Positions 7,083-12,576 of a stretch of DNA of 13,742 nt are shown in pieces. The stretch comes from G963674685 sp964591275. Lineage in GTDB: Bacteria > Lernaellota > Lernaellaia > JACKCT01. A program made the position numbers and the translations under genes. The notes under the pieces are model-generated. The model was not told the DNA's origin. It saw only the letters and a list, made by a program, of their open reading frames with translations, and did not search any database. Position 1 is the stretch's first letter; every line of letters starts with the position of its first letter. Location of the stretch: assembly GCA_964591275.1 (NCBI GenBank), contig CAZQAE010000109.1, positions 1 through 13,742 of the forward strand, written 5' to 3'.

Positions 7083-7105
7083 AGGAGACCGCAATACCGG
7101 CTCCT
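7083..7105 (+). terminator. Possible terminator hairpin after the protease gene
   Basis: AGGAG-CCG (7083-7091, one bulged A at 7088) pairs with CGG-CTCCT (7098-7105) around a six-base loop, 45 bases after the protease stop. The following bases (TATTCCCTT) are only moderately T-rich, so termination may be partial, leaving some readthrough into the lipoprotein genes. Confidence 0.4.
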
Positions 7106-7153
7106 TATTCCCTTATGTGGAATTGGAAACAAAATAACTTAGGAGACTTACTG

Positions 7154-7597
7154 ATGAAATTCTCGACTATGGCGGCAATCTTTTTCATTTTTGCAAACCT
7201 GCTGCTGATTGGCATGATCGCCTGTGACATAGAAGACGACTGTGACGAATGTGACGAATGCGATTGTAGCGATGGAACCGGTGGCGGTGATGATGATGTC
7301 GATAGCAATGGCACAAATGACTGCGGCGATTTAAATGCCAAATGCCTGGCCTGGTATGATAGTTGTTGGGGTAGCGAATACAGCACTGTTGCCGATCAAT
7401 TTTGCTCCACATATCTCACGCTGCTCGATCAGTACTGGGATGGTTCGGATTCATGCGTAAAACAAGCGCAATGTGACTTTTTTGATTGCCTGATCCAGGA
7501 TGTCACCGGGTGCACAACCAATGATCCAAGCGTGACCCAGGCGGCAATTGACGCCTGCTTTAATACGTATCAGACGACAGCCCAAGCCTGCCCTTGA
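7154..7597 (+). CDS. Cys-rich exported lipoprotein (147 aa)
   Basis: I do not recognise the family. Residues 1-23 form a lipoprotein signal peptide with lipobox MIAC, so Cys24 would be lipidated. A short acidic Cys cluster follows at once (Cys30, 33, 36, 38 in the pattern CDECDECDC), then a Gly/Asp linker. The rest (about 55-147) is a compact domain with ten further Cys, probably disulfide-bonded outside the cytoplasm, with aromatic-rich helices such as CLAWYDSCW and CDFFDCLI. AGGAG (7141-7145) lies eight bases before ATG 7154. The open frame extends upstream to 6938 but runs through the protease tail and is not used. It lies between the protease and inhibitor genes, so it may belong to the same surface complex, which is inference. 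Confidence 0.75.
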   Translation: MKFSTMAAIFFIFANLLLIGMIACDIEDDCDECDECDCSDGTGGGDDDVDSNGTNDCGDLNAKCLAWYDSCWGSEYSTVADQFCSTYLTLLDQYWDGSDSCVKQAQCDFFDCLIQDVTGCTTNDPSVTQAAIDACFNTYQTTAQACP

Positions 7598-7670
7598 TGG
7601 GTGACCTGTCGTTGTATAGACGGGACGACAATGGGAACAGAAGAAGATAAAAACTATTTGACGAAAATCC

Positions 7671-7861
7671 ATGCAACGTTTCGCGGCATGTGGCGCGGAG
7701 TTCTGCGACGCAGACACTGACTGCCAAGACAATCCTGCCCCTTGCGCACCTGGGAAATGCGACGAGGAAAACGACGAGTGCATCGACGATGACGACGATA
7801 TCGAGGCGGCAGCAGCGGCGATGATGATGATGATTCGGGAGGAGGTTGCTTGTTCGGATGA
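7671..7861 (+). pseudogene. Frameshifted Cys-rich reading frame with Asp tail
   Basis: From 7671 the frame encodes a Cys-rich segment (six Cys in 45 residues, with phrases CDADTDC and APGKCDEENDEC) that runs into DDDDD. About base 7803 it loses its coding character. The other frame then reads GGSSGDDDDDSGGGCLFG and stops at 7859-7861. Adding one G near 7803 joins the halves into DDDDDIGGGSSG, matching the protease tail GGGSSGDDDD. Eighteen bases are identical between the two genes (6981-6998 and 7804-7821). The restored product would be about 63 residues. It has no signal peptide and no good ribosome binding site at 7671, so the 5' end also seems lost. It is likely a decayed gene, but a sequencing indel or programmed shift is not excluded. 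Its stop overlaps the inhibitor start as ATGA. Confidence 0.6.
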
Positions 7862-8292
7862 AATGGCTATTGATCCCGCTACTTATGCTGGCGACCGGCG
7901 CGACAATCTCCGACGCGACAGCGTCTGGCCCGACAATCTCCAATGCGGCAGCGACCGGCCCGACCGGGTCCGACGCCCTGGAAATCACCGAAGCGGACGC
8001 GGGCAAAGAATTCGCTTTATCCCTGAACCAGACGGCGAAGCTTGTCCTGCGCATGTCCGGTGGAACCGGTTATCTTTGGGAACTCAACAAAGTCGATGAG
8101 AAAATCCTGAAAATCGGTGAAAAATCCACGCGCGTTCTCGAAAAGGCTCCGCTGGCCGGTGGTCCGGTGAAAGTTATCTGGCCGCTTACAGCGGTCGGAA
8201 AAGGGAAGGTCACGCTCACGGTCCGGCTCGTACGCCCGTGGATGAAAGACAAACCGGCTAAGGAAATCGAATTCACCATCGTTGTCAAATAG
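7858..8292 (+). CDS. Chagasin-family (I42) inhibitor of papain-like cysteine proteases
   Basis: This 144-residue exported protein should block C1-type proteases by inserting loops into the active site. After a hydrophobic signal segment (1-18) and a low-complexity linker of three 10-residue repeats (about 11-40), the inhibitor domain starts near residue 43. It shows the chagasin loops: GGTGYLW (the NPTTGY-W loop, with the Asn-Pro replaced), the middle loop region before GKGKV, and RPW (in RLVRPWMKD), followed by the final strand IEFTIVVK. ATG 7858 is chosen because it gives a good signal peptide and an ATGA overlap with the preceding frame. GGAGG (7841-7845) lies 12 bases away, somewhat far. 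An alternative TTG at 7846 would place the ribosome binding site directly against it. Its neighbour at 5179 is a papain-like protease, the expected target. Confidence 0.85.
   Translation: MKWLLIPLLMLATGATISDATASGPTISNAAATGPTGSDALEITEADAGKEFALSLNQTAKLVLRMSGGTGYLWELNKVDEKILKIGEKSTRVLEKAPLAGGPVKVIWPLTAVGKGKVTLTVRLVRPWMKDKPAKEIEFTIVVK
7888..7977 (+). repeat. Three 30-base tandem repeats in the inhibitor linker
   Basis: Units at 7888-7917, 7918-7947 and 7948-7977 encode LATGATISDA, TASGPTISNA and AATGPTGSDA. They form a Thr/Ser/Ala/Gly-rich flexible linker between the signal peptide and the inhibitor domain. Copies differ at several bases, so the expansion is not very recent. Confidence 0.75.
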
Positions 8293-8304
8293 CAAATTCT
8301 TTAA

Positions 8305-8553
8305 ATGAAGCACTTCCAGCACTGCATTTTTTTACTTTCCATCATCATCTCAGTGGTGCTCCTGACGGCGTGCGCCGACAACGCAGCCGACGATTCCAGC
8401 GACAATACGCCAAATAGCAATATGGCAAACGACGATATTGACGACGATATTGTTGACGATGATGACGCTTCCGACGCGCCTGTGAGAGACAAGGACGAGG
8501 AAGATAGTAATTGGCCCGAAGGCAGCCTTACCGGGGGATGTTGTTCCTGTTGA
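8305..8553 (+). CDS. Tiny Asp-rich lipoprotein ending in CCSC (82 aa)
   Basis: The first 22 residues form a strong lipoprotein signal ending in the lipobox LLTAC, so Cys23 would carry lipid. The mature peptide is only 60 residues, rich in Asp and Asn (DDIDDDIVDDDD), and ends with GSLTGGCCSC. It has no recognisable domain; it may be a linker or anchor peptide. It starts 12 bases after the inhibitor stop. No clear Shine-Dalgarno sequence precedes ATG 8305, so it may rely on coupling from the inhibitor gene. Its composition (acid-rich body, Gly-Cys end) resembles the protease tail and the restored tail at 7805-7858. It could also be a remnant of a larger protein. Confidence 0.6.
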   Translation: MKHFQHCIFLLSIIISVVLLTACADNAADDSSDNTPNSNMANDDIDDDIVDDDDASDAPVRDKDEEDSNWPEGSLTGGCCSC

Positions 8554-8745
8554 AAGCTACGCTTGATCAACAAGCAAGGGCATTCAATTTTGGCAGCAAC
8601 GCAGGCGAATGAGCGTGAATAGCCATGAACGGTAAAACGCTTGTGATCACCGGTTGAAAAGTAAAGCACGGATTTTATCTTGACTTTGCAGGGTGCGTTG
8701 ACGAATTATTTAGTGAGTTCCAAATCGTGACAACGGGAGGAAAAA
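8554..8745. promoter_or_regulatory. Intergenic region with promoter for the next lipoprotein
   Basis: TTGACT (8680-8685) is followed after 17-18 bases by GAATTA/AATTAT (8703-8709), a good promoter candidate for the gene at 8746. That gene has GGAGG at 8736-8740, five bases before its ATG. A five-base-pair hairpin (GCTTG-CAAGC near 8560-8574) without a T-run follows the small lipoprotein gene. Confidence 0.5.
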
Positions 8746-9125
8746 ATGAAAATTAAGGTTTTGGAAATATTAGTTCTCGGGTTTATTCTTGCATTGCTCA
8801 TAAGCGTTGGAGCATCTTGCGGGGATGACGATGATGATGGTGATGACGATAACGACGCCGATGATGCGGATGACGACAACGAAGAGCCGACGGGCGTCTG
8901 CCACTACGAATGCACTTACTTCACAAACACGACCATTCGCCAAACGACGTGCTACGACACGGGCGGCGGCGGGTCGATGGCGCATGTAGTCAGGAATACG
9001 CCCAAGAGCGCTGTGACGAGATCACGGAAGGCGACGCGGATCTTACAAACCTGTATTTCACGATGGATTGTTCCGATTGCGACGACCTGGCCTGCGAACC
9101 GGAATGGCTGGGTGATTACACCTGA
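8746..9125 (+). pseudogene. Asp-rich, Cys-rich lipoprotein with a single frameshift
   Basis: The first 76 codons give a lipoprotein signal with lipobox VGASC (Cys25 lipidated). A stretch of about 20 almost pure Asp/Asn residues follows, then a Cys-bearing domain start (VCHYECTYF, QTTCYDTGGGG). After the G-run at 8971-8973 this frame turns into non-coding-like sequence, while the frame starting at 8973 continues as VDGACSQEYAQERCDEI, with CSDCDDLACEP further on, to a stop at 9123-9125. One missing G in the GGG run explains the break. The restored protein would be 126 residues with eight Cys after the lipid Cys. The strong promoter and ribosome binding site suggest the gene was recently active. 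The break may be a true mutation, phase variation in a G-run, or a sequencing error. Function is unknown. Confidence 0.65.
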
Positions 9126-9184
9126 TAAACCAGTCCGGTGCTTGATGACACGCTGATTCGGAATGCGTCGGCAAAACGGCTGAC

Positions 9185-10186
9185 CTAAGCCATTTTGAAT
9201 AACCTGGCGGCGTTTTTGTAGAGGACCTTGCGCCGCAGTTCCATATCCTCATCAGTCGCGATAAGAACCTTGGCCAGAGCGAATGCCTGATGGTAGAAGG
9301 GCCAGTCAGTCCCGTACATCACGCGATCCGAAGGCGCCTCGTCGAGGATGCGACGTACATTGGTCAGTGACTGGCCTGAAGTTTCGAGAAAGACATTGGG
9401 GTAGCGTTTTGCGTAGTCGAGAGCTTGGTCCATCTGAAGCGCGCCGGAATGCCCCAGAACGAAAATGACTTCAGGGTTTTCTGCAATGGGCTTCTCGTAA
9501 TAAATAACCTGCGACAATTCGCGGCCCATTTTCGGCTCGATTCCCACCGGCCCGCAGTGGAACAGAACCGGCAGTTTCCGCTGACCGCACAGTTTATAGA
9601 GCCGCATCGCTCTCGGATTGTCAGCGCGAATCAATTGCACGGCCGGATGAATCTTTATCCCCCTCGCCCCCATGGCGACTTGTTTGTCGAGTTTTCCTTC
9701 CACGTTCCATGCATAGGGATGGACGCTGCCGAAAGGAATTATAGCTGCCCGGTCGCGCGCAATAGAGAGAACGATTTCCGCATTGTGTGACAAGATCGGA
9801 AAATCGATGGGAAGCACAACGCTGTGTTTGATGCCGAGTTCTTCCATCTCCTTTTGGAGGTTTCCGACGGTGTGGGTTCGGCGTATCCCACCTGCGCTTA
9901 GGCTTTTCCAAATCAGATCCCTTTTCATCCGCGTAAGATCATCGTCTGAAAAGTTCTTGTTCAGGTAGATCTCAAAATCGATACGCCGACCTTTCATTGG
10001 AAGGTAATGTTCGGCGGGCTCCGCCACGGAAAGGATATCCAGGCGCATCGGCATCACGTAGGCCATGGCGATGTGCGTGTGCGCATCAATCACCGGAGCG
10101 ATTGACCGATCCGCAAGCGTCAGGCGTCCATCGACCAGATCGAAATAGGAAAGTTGAGCCAGATCGTATCCTTCATTGAAAATCAT
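9185..10186 (-). CDS. Metal-dependent amidohydrolase (amidohydrolase_2-like)
   Basis: A 333-residue TIM-barrel metallohydrolase of the amidohydrolase superfamily, likely cytoplasmic. The metal and catalytic set is visible: HxH at 36-38 (DAHTHIA), His180 (GIKIHPAVQ), His210 (LFHCGP), His246 (GHSGAL) and Asp294 (GTDWPFY). This pattern is that of the amidohydrolase_2 group, whose members include hydrolases and non-oxidative decarboxylases of aromatic acids. GGAGCG precedes ATG 10186. It is the last gene of the minus-strand methyl-transfer cluster, separated by 81 bases from the activation-domain gene, so it may be co-transcribed. A role in preparing or further processing the methylated substrate is inferred; the substrate is unknown. 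Confidence 0.88.
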   Translation of the reverse strand: MIFNEGYDLAQLSYFDLVDGRLTLADRSIAPVIDAHTHIAMAYVMPMRLDILSVAEPAEHYLPMKGRRIDFEIYLNKNFSDDDLTRMKRDLIWKSLSAGGIRRTHTVGNLQKEMEELGIKHSVVLPIDFPILSHNAEIVLSIARDRAAIIPFGSVHPYAWNVEGKLDKQVAMGARGIKIHPAVQLIRADNPRAMRLYKLCGQRKLPVLFHCGPVGIEPKMGRELSQVIYYEKPIAENPEVIFVLGHSGALQMDQALDYAKRYPNVFLETSGQSLTNVRRILDEAPSDRVMYGTDWPFYHQAFALAKVLIATDEDMELRRKVLYKNAARLFKMA

Positions 10187-10267
10187 TTATATCGCTCCAA
10201 TCTCAATGCGGAAAAATGGTCCATTGCCAAAAAGATTAGCCTCTGTTGTTTACCGAGATGCTACCAC

Positions 10268-10966
10268 TTAGGGCATGGCGAGGTCCCTCCTGTGATTGCA
10301 GTCGGATCGCTTGCAGGTGATGCAGGGATTGATTTTTACATTTTCCCTATCCGGTCCGTATCCGATCATGCCGGAAATGGTTTTTTCAGGAACCATCAGG
10401 CCACCTTCTGTCATGGAAACATGAATCTTCTGGCTATCAATGAAAAGCAGCAGGGCGCGATTCTCCAACACCGGCCAGTCACAATAGCCAGGACTAAATC
10501 GGAGACCTCCCCATAATCCTTTGTCCTGCAGGCGCTTGCCCATCTCGTCTTGAAATACGTTGGCCAGGGCTTCGGCCATCACGGATGCAATCGCATCCAG
10601 GAGAAATGCTTCAAAGATATCTTTTTCAGCAAGGTCCGCGGAGGCTTCCATAATGCCTTTGCCAAGAGTCAGGACAAACAGAAGCGCCTTGCCTGCGCCT
10701 TGCATGGCGCAAGCCACGCGCGAACCGCTGAAGGACGGCGCATTGACAATGGCTACAGTATCTTTGGAAACAGATTGAATATTGTAAATCCCGTACAAGG
10801 CCGTTGGCGCAGCCACATCACGGGCTACTTCTATCAATCTCGGCAAGGCTTCCTCGACAGGAGCAGCCGCCCGATGGGCTTTTGGATATCCGATGGTCCG
10901 AAGCACGATGGCTTTGTCGATGGGGATAGTTTGAGCTTCGAAGGTGATGATTTTGGGGTAGAGCAT
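10268..10966 (-). CDS. Stand-alone MetH-type activation-domain protein with C-terminal Cys cluster
   Basis: This 232-residue protein resembles the C-terminal reactivation domain of cobalamin-dependent methionine synthase, which binds S-adenosylmethionine and remethylates oxidised cobalamin. The family signatures are RFSPGYCDWP (156-165) and SMTEGGLMVPEKTISGMIGYG (184-204, in part). After them a short extension carries Cys215-x2-Cys218-x4-Cys223 (NPCITCKRSDC), suggesting a metal or iron-sulfur site. A separate activation protein is known beside the shortened MetH of Thermotoga. Here it lies 36 bases after the pterin methyltransferase gene, in the same operon, so it probably keeps the neighbouring corrinoid protein active. 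ATG 10966 has no strong Shine-Dalgarno sequence (AAAGAA only). No RamA-type activator is seen in the window. Confidence 0.85.
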   Translation of the reverse strand: MLYPKIITFEAQTIPIDKAIVLRTIGYPKAHRAAAPVEEALPRLIEVARDVAAPTALYGIYNIQSVSKDTVAIVNAPSFSGSRVACAMQGAGKALLFVLTLGKGIMEASADLAEKDIFEAFLLDAIASVMAEALANVFQDEMGKRLQDKGLWGGLRFSPGYCDWPVLENRALLLFIDSQKIHVSMTEGGLMVPEKTISGMIGYGPDRENVKINPCITCKRSDCNHRRDLAMP

Positions 10967-11002
10967 GGAAGATTCTTTAATAGTTTTTGGTTTAGTGCAA
11001 AA

Positions 11003-11854
11003 TCACTTGGTCAATGTCCCTTGCCTGAAGGCCTTGATGAAATCGGCACAATAATCGTCTTTTCCATTGAGCGCCAGCGCCGCCCAGAGGCTCCTCATCA
11101 TTCCGGCATCAGAAGTGTCCATTATCGCAGCATCAAGGCCGGCGCCGATAAGCATGGCCAGGAAAGTGCGATTCAGAAGACTACGTGCGGGCAAGCCAAG
11201 GGAAATATTGCTCAACCCACAAGCTGCACGCAGGCCCGGGTATCGCCGTTTCAATTCTTTGATAACGCTTGCCGTAGCCGTGGCGTTTTGACCGTCCACC
11301 CCCAGAGGCATCACGAGGGGATCAATGAAAATCCTTTCCACGCCAACACCGTCGCTTATCATTCGCGCCACTAGGTCTGTTCCGCTTGTTATCCGCGCAT
11401 CGACGCCCGCATCCGCCCCGCCCGCGCCCAGGCACATAGCCACAACAGCGCAGTTGTATTTTTTCACCAAAGGCAAAAGCACTTCGTAGCATTCCTTATC
11501 TGCGGTTATGGAATTTATCATGAGCCATGGCAGGCCCGGCTGAATTTCAAAGGCATCGGGCGCCGAGGCTTTTCGCACCTTTAAAAAGGCTTCGATGGCA
11601 GCCTCGATAACCTCAGGATTGGCTGAGTCGACGCAGATGGGAACATCGCAGTGGGCAGCCGCCGTGTTGGCCAGCCAGGCGAGATTGCCTGGTTCCTGAT
11701 CGGGACTGGTTCCGCCGTTCAGGTCGATGATCGAGGCTCCGCCTGAAATCTGTTTATCAATTTCGTCTCGCACGAATGCCGCATCCCGTTTTCCCAGCGC
11801 TTTTGCAACGCTCTTTCTTGTGGCGTTTAGACGTTCGCCAATAGCCAGAAACAT
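11003..11854 (-). CDS. Pterin-binding methyltetrahydrofolate:corrinoid methyltransferase
   Basis: This 283-residue TIM-barrel enzyme belongs to the AcsE/MetH pterin-binding family. It transfers methyl between a corrinoid protein and tetrahydrofolate. Conserved elements are GERLN (6-10), IDLNGG (43-48), VDSANPEVIEAA (from 75), INSIT (113-117), Asp178 in IFIDPLVMPLG, and GLSNISLGLP with Asn216, the residue of the family's N5 hydrogen-bond network. Length is normal for the free-standing form. Its ATG overlaps the corrinoid-protein stop by one base (TAATG on the minus strand), so the two are translationally coupled and almost certainly partners. This is the methyltransferase II-type component. 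The direction of flow, assimilation into tetrahydrofolate or supply to the corrinoid, is not shown by sequence. Confidence 0.92.
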   Translation of the reverse strand: MFLAIGERLNATRKSVAKALGKRDAAFVRDEIDKQISGGASIIDLNGGTSPDQEPGNLAWLANTAAAHCDVPICVDSANPEVIEAAIEAFLKVRKASAPDAFEIQPGLPWLMINSITADKECYEVLLPLVKKYNCAVVAMCLGAGGADAGVDARITSGTDLVARMISDGVGVERIFIDPLVMPLGVDGQNATATASVIKELKRRYPGLRAACGLSNISLGLPARSLLNRTFLAMLIGAGLDAAIMDTSDAGMMRSLWAALALNGKDDYCADFIKAFRQGTLTK

Positions 11855-12477
11855 TACTCTATCAATCCTTTGACGAATTCTTTGCCAGCTGTCGGGGTTT
11901 CGCTGTAATAATCCGCACCGATCTCGTCGGCATAAGCCTGGGTCAGCGGTGCACCGCCGACCATGATTTTGACTCCATCACGCGCACCCGCTTCTACGAT
12001 GACGGCAATTATGTCTTTCATGGCTGTCATGGTTGTCGTGAGCAGGGCGCTGATTCCAAGGGCCACAGGCTCGTGCTCCTTAATGGCTGCAACGAATTTG
12101 TCCCCGGGGACATCAACACCCAGATCGATGACTTCGAATCCGGCACCCTCCAGGGCCATTCCAACCAGGTTTTTTCCGATGTCGTGGAGATCACCCTTTA
12201 CGGTTCCGATCACCACCTTAGCCACAGGCTCAACACCTTCGGCGACGAGTTTGGGCCTCAGCACGGCGATTCCCTGCTTCATGGCCCGTGCGGCGATGAG
12301 CATCTCCGGCAGGAAATATTCTCCCTTTTGGAATAGATCGCCAACTTCGTCCATGGCCGGAATCAGCGCCTCTTTTAAAATCGCTTCGGCTTCCTGTCCA
12401 TCTTCCAGCAATTCTGTCACTCGCTTCGCTACTGCCGGCGCGTCGCCGGTTCGAACGAAGGTTTTTAGCTTGTCCAT
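11854..12477 (-). CDS. B12-binding corrinoid protein
   Basis: A 207-residue methyl-carrier protein like MtaC/MtbC and the cobalamin-binding part of MetH. Residues 1-85 are the helical cap domain (EALIPAMDEVGDLFQKGEYFLPEML). Residues 87-207 are the Rossmann-type B12 domain with GDLHDIGKN (95-103, His98 being the lower cobalt ligand), GISALLTTT (141-149) and VGGAPLT (173-179). Start ATG 12477 is preferred, with TGGGGCG upstream. A GTG at 12492 would extend it by five residues. It is the first gene of the minus-strand cluster and overlaps the pterin methyltransferase gene by one base. It lies about 100 bases from the divergent UroD-type methyltransferase, which probably methylates or demethylates it. 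Confidence 0.93.
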   Translation of the reverse strand: MDKLKTFVRTGDAPAVAKRVTELLEDGQEAEAILKEALIPAMDEVGDLFQKGEYFLPEMLIAARAMKQGIAVLRPKLVAEGVEPVAKVVIGTVKGDLHDIGKNLVGMALEGAGFEVIDLGVDVPGDKFVAAIKEHEPVALGISALLTTTMTAMKDIIAVIVEAGARDGVKIMVGGAPLTQAYADEIGADYYSETPTAGKEFVKGLIE

Positions 12478-12524
12478 AAAATGACGCCCCACAATTTGAA
12501 TTCTCTTTCCAATTGACCTGCGCC

Positions 12525-12552
12525 AGTATAAGTTGTCCGCTCAAGATCGCAA
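12525..12552 (-). promoter_or_regulatory. Candidate promoter of the corrinoid operon
   Basis: On the minus strand TTGCGA (12547-12552) and TATACT (12525-12530) are separated by 16 bases. The corrinoid-protein ATG follows 48 bases downstream. The plus-strand promoter for the divergent gene could not be placed with confidence in the same short region. Confidence 0.4.
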
Positions 12553-12576
12553 GTTAAGCAAAAAGGAGCACGCCTG

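Noticed and set aside
6938..7153. Extended start of the Cys-rich lipoprotein through the protease tail
   Set aside because: This part is an out-of-frame reading of the Asp tract. ATG 7154 gives a perfect lipoprotein signal and ribosome binding site.
7631..7717. Short open frame of 28 codons before the frameshifted Cys-rich frame
   Set aside because: Too short, no ribosome binding site, and the overlapping frame has the stronger coding signal.
9160..9180. Hairpin GTCGGC/GCTGAC after the frameshifted lipoprotein
   Set aside because: One pair is a G-T wobble and no T-run follows on either strand, so a terminator cannot be supported.
10550..11374. Plus-strand open frame of 274 codons
   Set aside because: It crosses two well-recognised minus-strand genes (activation protein and pterin methyltransferase) and shows no motif.
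11963..12484. Plus-strand open frame opposite the corrinoid protein
   Set aside because: Ser/Pro/Ala-rich shadow of the B12 protein gene, without a start signal.
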